Shown here piece after piece: positions 51,223 to 64,000 of a DNA stretch of 64,000 nucleotides. A program made the position numbers and the translations under genes. The stretch covers positions 372,001-436,000 of the forward strand of contig NC_041689.1 in NCBI RefSeq assembly GCF_900005765.1, written 5' to 3'. The stretch comes from Plasmodium relictum (lineage: Eukaryota; Apicomplexa; Aconoidasida; Haemosporida; Plasmodiidae). The stretch's first letter is position 1. Every line of letters begins with the position of its first letter. The notes below the pieces were generated by a model, which saw only the letters and a list, made by a program, of their open reading frames with translations, did not search any database and was not told the origin of the DNA.

Positions 51223-54200
51223 TTATATTATCTTCACTATATGTATTAATAAAATTATTATTTACATTATCACTACTTTTTATATAAATAATGTTATTAT
51301 TTACAATATTATCATTACTTATATAATTAATGTTATTATTGTTTATACTATTATTATTAGGCACATTATTATTATCATTATTTATATTTATATAATCTTT
51401 GCATAAATGATTTTCGTTGTTATGATCATTAAAGTTGACAATTTTAGACAAAATATTTCCCTTTTTATGAATACCTGATAATTTTAATTCTACCGATATT
51501 ATATAAATAAATAAATCAAGAAAATTTGTTCGAACTATCACATATTTTTTATCAGCATTTAATAGATTAATAAACTTAGAATCATTTAAAGAATAAAAAA
51601 TTGGAAGAGCTTTAAGATAATAGGTATTATTATTGGTAAACTGAATATTTGATAAAAATTTAGATAACAAAAAATTTTTCTCATCATTATTTAAAATGTT
51701 CCAATTTAAAAGTTTTCTATTTCTGTACAATGAAAACATTACATCTTCATAATTTTTTATAAGAAATTGTTCAAAAATTGTATTTTTTGATACATCATTA
51801 TGAATTTTTTTGAATCCTATTGTAAATAGAATTTTTTCCATTTTACAATCATTAAAATCCAAACCAATGATATCATTTATATCATTTATATTATGAATAT
51901 AAATATATTTATGTGACTGATCGTCTAGTAATACGTCAGATGTTATTAATAAGCGAAAATTTTTTAAAATATTTAAAATATTTACATTTTTGCTCTCATG
52001 TAATTCATTAATCATATCTAAAATGAGTCTATTATAAATGATAATTTTAATATCATATGGAATTTCTATAAAATCGTATATGGAATTATGTATATATTTT
52101 TTTTTTTCATTTTTTTTGTAATTATCATATTCTATATTTAACATTTCATTAGAATTGTATACTAAAATATTCATTTTCCTCTTAAAATTATCACTGCTAG
52201 TTATATAATTATCATCAGAAAAAGATCCATTCTTTTTAATATTATCTATTTCAGAAGAATCACAATAATGAAATATATGAGGATATAAATTAAAATGCAA
52301 TATATTAGGTAAATGTATTAATGATAATTTTAGTATAATTTTTGCTTCTAATAAAAGAGATAAAATATACGAAGAATAAAAATGAATATTAATAAAAAAT
52401 ACGTTGTTTAAATCAAATAAATAGAAATATTTGGAAGAATAAATTTTAATATGTTCGTCATATTTAATCAAATGTATATAATCAAAATTTAAGAATTCTT
52501 CAACATCAAAATTATTTTTTTTACTTTTATCAAAGCTATCAGAACAAATAGATAAACTTTTATTTTTTGTGCCACTAAGACTATTTTGAAAGGAAGATAT
52601 AGAACTATTTTTAAGATGTAAATTTTTAATATCATTATTATACTTGTTATTAAAAATTTGAACATTTTTATTGCTATTTGATTCATTTTCCCATTTATTT
52701 AATTCATCTTTTTCTTTCTGAGCATTTATATAATTCTTCATTTTCATTTTCAAATATGATACATCATAATTTAATATCACTAAAAGAGGAGTGGTTTTTA
52801 AATATTCTATGAGAGAATCATATGAATCTTTTTTTTTAAAATCTGAAAAAATATAATCGTATAAATATAGAATTGAAGAAAAATTTTTTTCTTTTAAGCA
52901 ATCTTTTATAAAACAAATATAAGTAGAAATGTGTTTTTTTATTATATTTCTTAAATAACAAGATGTTATATTTAATACACTTTCATTAATTGTTTCGTTA
53001 TTTGAATTATTTTTTAATGTATAAGATGAATTATTCATTGAATTATCAGTTGAACTAAGTTTATCATAATTTCTATTAGTTATTATTTCATCTTGTTTCA
53101 TACCAGATGGAACTATTTCTACCTTTTTAGTATTTACACTATTTATCTTACAATTTGAATTTATTACTTTATGAATATGAATAATGTTATCAATTTCATA
53201 ATAAGGCAATAAGATTGTTAAACCCAAATCTAGCAAAAAAAAAGTAATTTGATTTAAATATTTACAAAATGGATATATATTGATAGAATTATGTATATTA
53301 CTCCAGAACAAAAAATACATTTGATCTTTTTTTTGAAGACAAGGTAAAATTTTAAGTTCTTCGCAATTCAGAAAAATATTTTTAACAACAGGGCTGAATA
53401 TATCATCCTTATCATATTTTCTAGGAATAAAATTAAGATATTTTTTCTTAAAAATCTGATATATTTCGTTAAAGGATTTTATTTCATTCTTATCAATTTT
53501 ATATACATAATCAAAGGTTAGATTAATATCAGTTTTTAAATTATTATTAAATTGCGAATTTTTAGTATTATTAGTAATAATAGTAGTGCTGCTATTATGC
53601 TTATTTTTTATTTTTTTTTTAACCCACTTTCCTTTATTTTTGTATAATATTTTGTTTGCATCAAACTTTAATATTTTTTTTACTGTATTTCTATGAGCTA
53701 ATTTTAAAAAATGAATATATAAAGTAGATATTTTACTTATCATACATGATAAATTTTCATTATTTTTAATTTTTTTTAAGTTAGAATCGTTTTTTTCAAA
53801 CAAATTGCAATTAATATGCATAGGTAAACTATCAATATTAAAAATAATATTGAAATTTTGAAATAAATAATATTTTCGAAAAATTTGATAATGTTCTAAA
53901 CATATAGATATACTAACATCTCGTAATAAACCTATTATCCATTTGCTTGCTTTATTTCCATTATATATTTGACACTGTAAAAAAAATTCTAAATTTTGTT
54001 CATCTAAATTTAATAATGAATTTTTGTTTTCCTCTGCGCCAACATTATTTTTTTCTTTTTTTTCTTCTAATAATTCTAATTTTCTAACAGAGTCATAAAA
54101 TTTTTTTCTTAAATGAAAATGATTTTCAGGCATAGATAAGCCTAAATTCATTACAATTTCTGCTTTTCCATCCTTTTGATTTATTTTTATAAAATCTATT

Positions 54201-57200
54201 TTAATCAGATTTTTTGAAAACAAAAAAAAATTTTCATTAAATTTTTTACATTCTAAAAAGGCTTTTTGAATATGTTTTAATAAGGATAACGTGTTTTCAT
54301 TATAAAGACGTATACATATAGTTTTTTCATTATTACTCCTTATAATATTTTCATTTATATCATTCTCTTTTAGTTGTACTTTATTAATTATATTTTTATT
54401 TTTCGATTTTTTACTGGCATTATTATCTTCATCTTTTTCTTTTATTTTGCTTTCAAAGTAATAATAAAAAAACATATTTTTTATGGCTTCTTTGTCATAT
54501 TTACTGGAGGACCATTTATTTTTATACACATACTTTTTCTTACTGTTCGTTTTTGTATTTGTATCCTCATAGATATATTTTAAATTATTATTTTCATTAA
54601 AAGAAATATTTAGATCATATCCATTATTTTCTATAATTTCATTATTTACATTTTCGTTATTGCTACATAAAATATTTTTATTTTCTTCATTTATTACAGA
54701 ACGCCATTCCCAAATATTATTATCATTGAATATTAACAAATTTTCTAAGATATTTGAAAAATTTGTAAATAGGTATAGGCAAATTAAATCATCACAAAAA
54801 TTCAATGTTTGTGAACTATTTTCTTCTGTATTTGCGCATTCTCCATCATATATGATATTTTGAGAAGAGATGTACTCATCTAATTTATTTTTATGAATTA
54901 AAAAGTTATAATAACTTTCTTTTTTAAATTTTATATACAAACACAAACTTGCATTTTTTAAAAAATATTCTGGAAAACTATTTTGATTAAAAGTTCTTTT
55001 GTCTATAATAAATTTTATATCAAAACACCCTATATTGTCTAAAAATGAAATCAAATTTTTCATTTCTTTAAATAAAATGCTTTCATTTATTTGGTTTCCT
55101 TTTTTTAATATTTTATTTTTAGATGTATTCATAGAATTTTTTTTTTCATAATTTACACTTTTATGGATAATACTTTTTGGTAGTAATATTATTCTTTCCC
55201 TATTTGATGCCATCATATTTTTTTTTTTTTTTATCATTAATTCATAATTTTTTTCTAATTTAGCATTTAATTTATTTAATTTTTCACTAATATGATTAGT
55301 GGCATCCGCTTTAGTTATTTTCTCTTTTTTCAACTTAAGAGAAACACTTTTTATTTTATTTTTGTTTATTTTAGGTAGTATTTTGCTTTTATTACCGATT
55401 GACATATCATTGATATCATTTACTTTTTGCTTCTTTGGTATATTTAATAAATCAATTATATTCTCTTTAATGTCCTTGTGAATAATATTGTTTTTCTGTA
55501 AATTAAGATTGTACTGTAAACAATTTTTAATATAAATGGATTCTTCTTTTTTTATTAAAATGTATTTATTATTTGGTAAATAAATATTTTGAAAACAGTT
55601 ACATCTTAATTTATTCATTGTTTCACCATATTTTTTTTTTTTATCCTGTACGTTTTCTTCACTTTTTAAAGGAATTTCATTATCATTGTAACTATTGCAT
55701 CCAAATGTTTCACTTATACTAGGATCTATATCACAAATAGAGTTATCTATTATATTTAAAATGTTTATGTAAGAAATTTTTAGTAGGCCACTTAATTGTA
55801 TTTTTTCTTCTGTAGTTTCATTTTTTTTATTTTTTTCGTTCATTTTTTTTCTTATAATTACTTTACTTTTTATATCACCTAGTATTCTAACTAAATTAGA
55901 ATGCTTTAATTTTGTTTGTATCGAACTCAATTCCCACAAGTTCGGGTACTTAATTTTATATAACTTTGGTAGTTCACACAAAAAAATGTTAAATGGTATA
56001 TTTTTTATTAAAAATACATTTTTTGATTTCCATAGTTGATTTTTAATATAAATAAAATTCTTTTTTTGTATAAAATTTAAGAAATTTTGATACTCTCTAA
56101 TTTTAGTTTTATCTGATATTTCATTATGATAGGTGTTATTTACAGAAGTACTTAATTTTTCTTTTAATTCATTTTCAACTATATAATTTTCAAAAAATTC
56201 ATATATATCTTCATATGCTTTTGATATATTTGGTAAACATATACTTTTATGATTCTTAATTAATAATTCAAGATTATCTAACACATGAGTTAAAGGAGGC
56301 TTCTTGTATAAATTCAATAGGTTAATTAAATTTGAAGAAATATTAATGTTTTCTAAATTATAAGTTTTTTTTTTTAAAAAAATTATATTAAAATATTTTT
56401 TGTCATAGCCTTCATTGATTCTAATAAAATCCTTTGAACTATTAACATCTCTTTTTTCTTTTTTATTTTCCACTTCTAGATTATCGATATTATTAATAGT
56501 TTTACTTGTAGTATCTGCATGATTTTCAGAACTATTACTATTTATATCATTTAGTAAATTTATATTATTATTACTATGAATTCTTTCTTTATTACTTATA
56601 TCTTTTGCAACACTTTTATTTTTAATGCATTTATTAATACATTTGGTTGATATTTTATGACTTATCAATGAACTATTGGCCATATTTTCATAATTAAAAG
56701 TTTTACTTTTAAATACAGGCAAAAAAAAGGTATCTTTAATTGTTTGTAACATTTTAGGATCTTCAAAACATTTCAAATTCTTTTCTAATTGGTAAATTAT
56801 TTTGTTTAAAATTTTTAATTTATTTTCACAAACATTTGTACTATGAAATAATTTATTTAAATCAAATAAAATATCATTTATGTTATCATTTAATTTATAT
56901 AATTCATCAATAATAGTTAGTCCTAGTGATTTTAATTTTTCTATATCTTTCTTTCCTAGTTTTTTGATAAAATCCATTGATATTAGATTTTCATTATTAA
57001 TGAAATCATTTAATTTTCCATTAGAATTCTTATTTTTTTCTTCTAGACTTTCTTCAGGATTTTCATTATTCTCACTACACTGATCTAGATTTTCTCTATT
57101 TTTATGTAAAAAGGAGAAGCATTCACATATTTTTTCATCTGTGCATTTTTCATAGTGTTCCCTATCTGCTAAAAATATTAATTCTCCAATTTTTTTTAGC

Positions 57201-58948
57201 TTTTTTGCTTCATTCGGGAAGCAAGAATAATTTTTTAAAAATCTGTTTAAAGAATTTTCATTTAATTTTAGTAAATGAACTAAAATATTTATATAATTTT
57301 CATACTTCATACACTTCAAATTGCCTATAACTATTTCACATAAAAATTTGTTATATTTATTTTCAAACTGCTTGTGTAATACATCTAAATTATTATTATG
57401 AATATCTATGCTTTTAATATTGTGAGGAATATTATCAATATATTTTAAATTGTATCGTGAAATTTTTATAATTAAATTATAATTTTTTTCTTCATTTAAT
57501 TCATTTAAATAATAATATAAAGCATTTTTCACCTTTTTGTCTAAAAAAAGCAAATTTTTTACATCTGAATATTTTATAATATCCGATATACAATTATCGA
57601 ATACTTTGAAATTATTTGAAATAAATATGCATTCACTAAAACTTAACCAGTTATATCCATTAAAAAATAATTTTAATTTTTTTTTCTCATCAAATAATTG
57701 TTTGAATAAAAAATATACAAACTGATTCAGGGTATTTTTTTTTTCTATATCTAACAGAGGTAAATAATAGGAATAATCATAATTGCTAGATGAATAATTT
57801 ATTTCGCGTAATAATAGTAGAAATTCAATATATGTATCACATAAAAAATAAGAATAATTTAAAAATATATCATTTATTAATGTAGTTTTATCATCTTTTG
57901 TTCTTATAAATATTGGAATGTTTTCTAGAAAATTTATGAAAATTATATCATTAAAGTGTAAGCTTTTTTCTTTTCTATTATCTTTTTCTATTTCATATAA
58001 TTCTGGAGTGTAGAAAAATATTATTTCTTTGTCAATATTAGATGAACTATTGTTTGTAATTACTTTTTCATATATTATGTAATAAGTAACGAATTCATTA
58101 GATTTATATTCAATATGGAAATATTTTATATCCTTTTTTGACTTTGTTTCATTTTCCAAATTGGAAATACTTATGATTTTCTTTTTCTTTTTCCAACTAA
58201 AAAAAGAGAAATTATTTATCTCTATATCGATATACTCTATATTTTTTGAAAACAACACTACATCAGTTGTAGCTTTTCTGATTTTTTTTAAAATTTCGTT
58301 TTTATTTAAATCTGTTTCCATTGGCAGTTTTATAAGTGTTCCTGAAAAGGAACTAACACATTTTGTATTTAAACATGATAAAATTTTTTTTATTTTAGAA
58401 TGTTCGAAATTAAAAAATATTTCATTTTCTGATTGAATATCGTAATCGAACTCATCATTTGGTAATCTACTTAGTATTAATTTTTCTTTAGAAAATTCTA
58501 AATCATTAACATTAAATGAGGTTTCATATATATCTAACCCTAATGTATCATATATCAAATTAGAGTCAAATTTATCGTTATAAAAGATGTACATTTCATA
58601 ATACCATATTTTTTTATTCGATTTATTTTTAATTTTGACTGTATCAAAAGATTTATTGCAGTCTAATTTTTTATTGATTAATATTTTGTTTTCCTTATCT
58701 ATTGATGGGGTACTTGTTTCATTACTTTTATTTTTATAAAATGTTTCATTAATATATGTAATTCCTTCTTTTTTTTTGTTATCTTCTATTGAATAAAATT
58801 CATCAAAAATAAATATCTTTAACGTATTTATATTTTCCTTACTTGAGCAACCTAAATACTTTAATATACTTAGGTATTCGTTAATCTCTTTATTTTTGAC
58901 ATACAAGTTAGCTAAATTTTTACATTTATATAGCTTAAGATTATTCAT
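47147..58948 (-). CDS. Sacsin-like giant protein
   Basis: One uninterrupted exon of 3933 residues. Sacsin-family signatures can be seen at several places: FSGTLIKLPMET with downstream ILKKIRKATTDVVLFSKNIEYIDI (about 198-235), the segment that follows the ATPase in sacsin repeats; YNWLSFSECIFIS (about 440); NLWELSSI (about 1005); DLGLTILLPYYE (about 1905); ALPIFYSLNDSKF (about 2450); and near the C-terminus NIFSEFYQGEFVAYLK...FVYAKILKIYTV (about 3455-3495) and IIDLGAYISTDISHLDLFKI (about 3860), like the pre-J-domain region. The N-terminal Hsp90-like ATPase, J domain and HEPN domain are not recognisable. Low-complexity Asn-rich and acidic stretches interrupt it. Sacsins act as large cochaperone scaffolds; the role here is unknown. 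Confidence 0.75.
48206..48360 (-). repeat. Acidic coding minisatellite in the sacsin-like gene
   Basis: Tandem 18-base units (15-base in one copy) encode VDNEEE repeats, then run into a GAA/GAT-type Glu/Asp tract. The tract lies just before the conserved C-terminal part of the protein and makes a strongly acidic linker. Confidence 0.85.
51160..51390 (-). repeat. Asn-rich trinucleotide repeat in the sacsin-like gene
   Basis: ATT triplets on the + strand (AAT on the coding strand), interrupted by Ile, Asp and Tyr codons, give an Asn-rich loop of about 75 residues, an insertion typical of Plasmodium. Confidence 0.85.
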
Positions 58949-59798
58949 ATTTTAAAAAAATTATTACTTCTATATCATTTAATTGAATTTCATTTATAAA
59001 TCAAGTGAAACAAATTATAATAGAATATTAAAAAAGAAGAAAAAAATAAAAATAAAAAAAATAATAGATAAAGAAGAACAAAATTAGGAATAATTAATTA
59101 TAATAGGATCAAGTTATTCAAAAATGAAAAGATGAAACATAATAGAGCATAGTTTAAAGAAATACAATAAAGCAATACTAAAATAAACAAAATATTAGAA
59201 TTTTTTACAATTGAAAAAAAAGGAAATTGATGATTAATCTATTATATATATCTTCATATGAAGTCTAATTTTACTAAATAAGAATATAAGATATAAACAA
59301 AAAAAATGAATTAAAATAAATAATAGAAATATAAACAATTTTTTTTTTTTATAAGAATTAAAAACTAATCATGCTTAAACTTCTTTTTGTATTTCTTTTA
59401 TAACTATGTTTAGGGTTGAAATGGTAACAATTTACCATATGAAAAAGTAAAAAAAAAAAATTATTTATGTAACATAATTTGTATTTTTTTAAAAAAAAAT
59501 TATAAACACAGATATTTTATATAATTACTTTTAAAAAGGTAAACAGCACAAATAAAGTTAAAAAAAAGTTTAAGAAAAATCTATAAATTTTGCATTTTTT
59601 AATTAATTTTTTTTTTTTCCTTCCATAATTAATTGTAGTTACGTTTAGTATTATTATATAATTTTTTAAGAAAAGCTTGAACTTTTTATCATTCTAATAT
59701 GCACACAAATAATAAACATCATTTGGTTAATGTAAGAAAAAAAATTGTACATTAAAATATGTTTTTTTGCGTTATATTTTTTTTAAGGATTTATTCTA

Positions 59799-59851
<53 letters not shown>

Positions 59852-61004
59852 ACATATATGTGATTGAATTTTCCAAAAGTTGTATGTACATGCTTTAATA
59901 TATATTTTTTTTTTAAGGATTTTTATTTAATAATATTAATTTGTTGATATGCAAATATAAAAAATTTTGAAGTATTACATTGAAATTTTTTTTTCAAGTA
60001 CAATTATATAAACAAGTAGAATTTTGTTGGAAACTTTTTTAAGGCATTTATATATTTACATGCGTGTTATTTTATTAGACAAAATTTGTTTTATATATTT
60101 ATAGTTTAATATTTTATTATAAAAGAAAAATAAATACAAACAATAAAAGTAAAAATTCATGAACTTTTTAAAAATTATTTTAACTTATATTTTATGTGAA
60201 AAATAGAAAGGTTATACAAAAAAAAAAAAATATTTATTCTGTAAATTTTCATTAAACAATCTTAAATTGTAATATATACAAAAAGATTAAGTAACATACT
60301 TTTATATTTTATTAAAAAAAATTAAATTTCTTTTTTAATTTTTACAATTGTAAAAACAAGTTTTTAAAAATTGAGCATTAAATATGCTAAAGTAGACATA
60401 TCTATGTTATTTAACATTGAAAAAAAAATATTTATATAAAATGATATTTATACTATTACTTGAAAAAAAAAAATTAGTAGATATTTATAAATACTAATTA
60501 TATAAATATTCAAGTAAATAAGTAATAAAATGCTATGAAATTATGCTTGTGAAGGCTTAGACAATAAGAAAAAAAAGATTATATAACAAAACAATTCAAT
60601 AGAAAAAATACAAAAAAATTCATTAAACTAAACAATTTAAAGTATATACAAAAAAAAAAAAAAAAAAAAAAAAAAAAGAAATATATTTTTTTTAGACAAA
60701 AAAATACATTAACAATTAATGTATACATATGCATATGTATATATATATATATGAATGTATTATTTTTATATATAGAAAAAAAAATGTCCTAGACAAAATA
60801 TTAAAATATAAAAAAAAAATAATTGTGTAAAATAATTTTCTTTTACATTTCTATATTGTTCAGTATACATTTATTTAAAAGAGAGAAAATAATAATAAAA
60901 ATAGTAATAATTAAAAAATTTTAGGATGTAAATATATACAATATGTTTTAAAAATTATATAAACTTTAAAAAAAAAGTTCATTAATGTAAATAATTTTTT
61001 TTTT
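58949..61004. promoter_or_regulatory. Intergenic upstream of the sacsin-like gene
   Basis: 2.1 kb between the KH-protein stop and the sacsin-like start, both on the - strand. It holds a TA microsatellite (59804-59847), a 26-base A run (about 60651-60677) and no exon pattern or RNA gene that I recognise. Confidence 0.55.
59804..59847. repeat. TA dinucleotide microsatellite
   Basis: A continuous TA run of about 44 bases in the intergenic DNA upstream of the sacsin-like gene, ending in TGTGTACATATATGTG. Confidence 0.9.
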
Positions 61005-64000
61005 TTATTGTAAATTTAATACTGAGCGACATGGATATTTTAACAGTTCATAATCATATGACTGTACAGAAAAACATGATTGCATAAAAATAACTAGTTT
61101 TTCCAAAGCACAATCAACACTAACTTCGTTTCCTCTTATTTCCATTAATCTTTCAGTAAAACCTTCATGAACTTGTACATATAAATTTCCTAATCTTACA
61201 TCAGCTCCACATTCTTCTTTTATAATAGCCATTCTCTTACAACCATCAGCTAATAATTTTTGCACGCATTCAAATGGAGCAACTAGGTAAATGCAGCATT
61301 TCGAAGAAGACATTTTCGATTTTACATAATGATATAATAACTGGCATGCTCTTAAAATTCCAAATATATTTCCTTTTAATAAAAAAACATGACTATCAGC
61401 AAATCCAGGAAACCATACATCTTTTGCACTTTTATAAACAGAAATATGTAAAGAAGATTTTATTGTTTTTACATGTATTCCTTTAGGTCCCATAAAAGAT
61501 CCACTAATATCTCTTTGCGCTGCTATTTTTAATTTTCCAATTGAATTATTAGTATAAGCTAAATGAAATTTTTGAATAGATATTTTTGTATCATAATTAT
61601 ACTTCTCTTTATCATTTAAAAAATTCTGTATATATTTACTTGATTGAACTGCACTTTCACAGTCAGAATTATTGGTATCGTCCTTAAAAGTTGAATAACT
61701 GTTAATATCATCATTTTTATTACTTAGACTATTTAATATTAAACACTGCTTCTTTTTTAAATACATATTCTTTATATCAGTTAATTCCTTTTCCAATTGT
61801 CTATTTTTAAATTTTAAACTATTTATAATGTTTTGAAGTTCATTTATTTTATCATTATTCACGTTTCCTTTTGATTCTTTTTCCACTTCCTCATTTTCAC
61901 CTAATATAAAATCCATATTGTTTTCAATACTATTCATGTTACATGCATTGCCATGTTCTCCGATATTACCACACACATCTGAATTATTTTCTATGTTATT
62001 TCTATTATCACATATATTTTCATTACTTTGTAAGTTATTCATATCATTGTATATATCATTATCTATGTTATTATACATATAATCATTTTCCATAAGATAT
62101 AAATTCTTATTATTTTTTTCTAAGTTATTAAGTTTATTATACGCACAGTTATTTTCTGTAGGGTGCATATTTTCTATATTGTCATACATGTTTTGTTCAT
62201 TATCCATATCATATATATCATTTTCATCATTCAAGTTATACATATTATCTTCATTATCTATATGGTATATATTATTTTCATTATTTATGTTATACATATT
62301 GTATTTGTTATTAATATTAAACATTATTTCATCATTCTTTATATCATTCAAATTATTATGAATGCTGCTACATTTTTCTGTATTCATAGAATAATTATTT
62401 TTAAAACTTTTTTTACTTAAACAAAAAACTGGATCAATGATTTCTTTTTCTTTTTCATTTGTTATTAAATTTATGTTTTTATTAAGTTCTAATATATTAT
62501 TTGTTATTGGCAAACAATAAGTTTCCTTTTTTTCGTTATTTGAATAATAAGAATTATTATTAATGCTACTTTTTAAAAATCTAGAAGACTTCAAATTAAT
62601 TTTATCATTATTATTTCCATTAAGCACACTAGAACATATATTTAAATTATTTTCTTCCTTTGAGTTATCACAGTATCTACTAATTGAATTATTATCTTTA
62701 TTCATTAGTTTCGAATAATTAACATAATTGTTATTTTCCTTATCCTTAATATTAAATACATCATTTCCAAAAGCATTTTTCTCACAATCATTATAATCAT
62801 TGTTAAATAAATTACTAGAAGAAAATTTTAAATAGTTGTTTGGAGATTTTTCATTACTTATAAGATCACCCTTATATGAAAAATTGTCAAATTTAATATT
62901 TTTATAACTCAGTAGATCAATATTAAAGTCATTCATATATAAATTATTTTCAATTTCTACATTTTTTTTTCTACTATTATTATTAATGCTATTATCATTA
63001 TTATTATTATTATTTATATTAATGTTATTGTTACTATTATCATTGTTATTACTATTACTCATATTAATATTATTATTATTACTCATATTAACGTTATCAT
63101 TATTATTATTGTTATTATCGTTATTATTACTATTATCATTATTACTGCTATTATTATTGTTGTTATTGTTATTATTAACATTTTTATTATTATTATTATC
63201 ATTACTATTATTGTTATTATCGTTATTATTACTATTATTATTATTATTGCTATTATTATTATTATTGTTATTGTTAATATTATTATTATTTTGGTTGTTA
63301 TTGTTATTATTAATATTCTTATTATTATCATTGATGTTATTGTTACTACTATTATTATTCATATTACAATAATTTAAATTATGTTTATTTTTCTTCTTTT
63401 TATCATCAAACTTTTCCTCACAATCATTTGGAAAATCACTTCTATTAGTATCATAACATATCCCTTTATTATTTAAAATCAAATAATAATTATTACAATC
63501 TCCACTATTAACATTGGAAATAACTTCATTGTTTATTTCATTTTTATTATTAGGTGATAAATTACTATTAATCCATTTCATATCATAATTATTCTTTTTC
63601 ATTTTTTCACAACCCTTTTTCTTATCTTTTATATCGAAAGTGTCAAATTCATTGTGAAACATTAAATTATTTTCATCTATATATTTTTTGGTATATTCAT
63701 TTTTATATTTTAAATATGGAAAATCATTTTCTTTCATAAAAAAGGAATTACGATCATTTCCATTTGAATTTATGTTATCTGTATTATTATTTAAATTATT
63801 ATTACTGTTAGCATTACTTGAATTATTTTTAATTGAATTTTCGTTATTTGAGATATTTACATCGTTATCATGATTATAATTATTGTTATTATTATTATAT
63901 TCATGGTTATTCAAATAATTATTATCAACATATTTATTTATATTTTTATCACATAAACTATTATCATTATTGCTGGCATTTATATTATCATTGCTTATAT
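61005..64000 (-). CDS. Asn-rich protein with two C-terminal KH domains (5' end beyond window)
   Basis: The frame is open from the right edge to the TAA at 61005-61007, about 997 residues; a TTG at 63914 is not a start, and the coding sequence continues past the window. The N-terminal three quarters are Asn-rich and disordered. A short coiled coil follows (LQNIINSLKFKNRQLEKEL, about 61760-61850). KH1 has an intact GPKG loop (coded at 61479-61490) in SGSFMGPKGIHVKTIK. A second KH-like unit carries GCKR at the loop position (61233-61244) in KLLADGCKRMAIIKEECGADVRLG, then a typical KH C-terminal helix (ALEKLVIFMQ). KH domains bind single-stranded RNA, so a role in mRNA regulation is likely. Targets are unknown. 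Confidence 0.88.
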   Translation of the reverse strand, partial: ISNDNINASNNDNSLCDKNINKYVDNNYLNNHEYNNNNNNYNHDNDVNISNNENSIKNNSSNANSNNNLNNNTDNINSNGNDRNSFFMKENDFPYLKYKNEYTKKYIDENNLMFHNEFDTFDIKDKKKGCEKMKKNNYDMKWINSNLSPNNKNEINNEVISNVNSGDCNNYYLILNNKGICYDTNRSDFPNDCEEKFDDKKKKNKHNLNYCNMNNNSSNNNINDNNKNINNNNNNQNNNNINNNNNNNNSNNNNNSNNNDNNNNSNDNNNNKNVNNNNNNNNNSSNNDNSNNNDNNNNNNDNVNMSNNNNINMSNSNNNDNSNNNININNNNNNDNSINNNSRKKNVEIENNLYMNDFNIDLLSYKNIKFDNFSYKGDLISNEKSPNNYLKFSSSNLFNNDYNDCEKNAFGNDVFNIKDKENNNYVNYSKLMNKDNNSISRYCDNSKEENNLNICSSVLNGNNNDKINLKSSRFLKSSINNNSYYSNNEKKETYCLPITNNILELNKNINLITNEKEKEIIDPVFCLSKKSFKNNYSMNTEKCSSIHNNLNDIKNDEIMFNINNKYNMYNINNENNIYHIDNEDNMYNLNDENDIYDMDNEQNMYDNIENMHPTENNCAYNKLNNLEKNNKNLYLMENDYMYNNIDNDIYNDMNNLQSNENICDNRNNIENNSDVCGNIGEHGNACNMNSIENNMDFILGENEEVEKESKGNVNNDKINELQNIINSLKFKNRQLEKELTDIKNMYLKKKQCLILNSLSNKNDDINSYSTFKDDTNNSDCESAVQSSKYIQNFLNDKEKYNYDTKISIQKFHLAYTNNSIGKLKIAAQRDISGSFMGPKGIHVKTIKSSLHISVYKSAKDVWFPGFADSHVFLLKGNIFGILRACQLLYHYVKSKMSSSKCCIYLVAPFECVQKLLADGCKRMAIIKEECGADVRLGNLYVQVHEGFTERLMEIRGNEVSVDCALEKLVIFMQSCFSVQSYDYELLKYPCRSVLNLQ
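62990..63365 (-). repeat. Asn-rich trinucleotide repeat in the KH-protein gene
   Basis: About 375 bases of AAT/AAC/GAT/AGT triplets on the - strand encode almost only Asn with Asp, Ser and some Met/Ile/Val. The same triplet period creates a long poly-Leu open frame on the + strand. Confidence 0.9.

Noticed and set aside
59408-59418. TTTAGGGTT telomere-like sequence
   Set aside because: A single unit with no tandem copies, and all surrounding genes are internal core genes.
62986-63372. Poly-Leu open frame on the + strand and an Ile/Thr-rich one on the - strand
   Set aside because: Shadows of the Asn triplet repeat in the KH-protein gene.
63912-63914. TTG as start codon of the KH-protein gene
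   Set aside because: The frame stays open to the window edge, and nuclear Plasmodium genes start with ATG; the true start is outside the window.

Overview
This window is nuclear DNA of a malaria parasite (genus Plasmodium). It is extremely AT-rich, with poly(dA:dT) tracts, TA microsatellites, short phase-consistent GT-AG introns, and Asn/Asp- and Lys-rich low-complexity insertions inside otherwise conserved proteins. From memory, the order falcilysin - PIAS - guanylyl cyclase beta matches an internal, non-subtelomeric part of P. falciparum chromosome 13. The proteins are clearly not those of P. falciparum itself. The very low GC would fit an avian-infecting lineage, but the species call is an inference.

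Layout. 1-162 is the 3' end of a + strand gene cut by the window edge. 1531-4974 (-) is falcilysin, a haemoglobin-peptide M16 protease. A 3.9 kb non-coding gap separates it from the divergent PIAS/SIZ-type E3 SUMO ligase (8914-15494, +, 5 exons). 16926-28260 (-) is guanylyl cyclase beta, which I rebuilt as 14 exons encoding 3125 residues: an N-terminal P4-ATPase (flippase) module followed by two cyclase domains. 29475-30356 (-) carries an SMN-like YG box at its C-terminus. 31011-32018 (+) is a secretory type I membrane protein that may be PIG-X. 32777-34343 (+, 7 exons) is EMC3. 35091-36024 (+, 4 exons) is RBM42. 37221-37751 (+) is a small, probably mitochondrial, membrane protein. 38896-44739 (-) is a 1947-residue protein with four membrane segments, MORN-like sequence and a DUF900-type alpha/beta hydrolase domain. 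45756-46629 (-, 3 exons) is a divergent ARF-like GTPase. 47147-58948 (-) is a single-exon, 3933-residue sacsin-like giant. 61005 to the right edge (-) is an N-rich protein with two C-terminal KH domains, truncated by the window.

These are housekeeping or core parasite genes rather than a mobile or accessory island; no rRNA, tRNA, CRISPR or mobile element was recognised. Functional themes are cGMP signalling (GC beta), SUMOylation (PIAS with a PHD finger and two SUMO-interacting motifs), haemoglobin and transit-peptide degradation (falcilysin), membrane-protein and GPI biogenesis (EMC3, possible PIG-X) and RNA metabolism (SMN-like, RBM42, KH protein).

The most unusual observations are several 'dead' versions of well-known machines: a P4-ATPase module lacking its phosphorylated Asp and other signature motifs, an ARF-like protein lacking the Gln and NKxD motifs, and a sacsin-like protein without a recognisable ATP-binding module. 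Exon boundaries were deduced by hand from splice signals, phase and family similarity.
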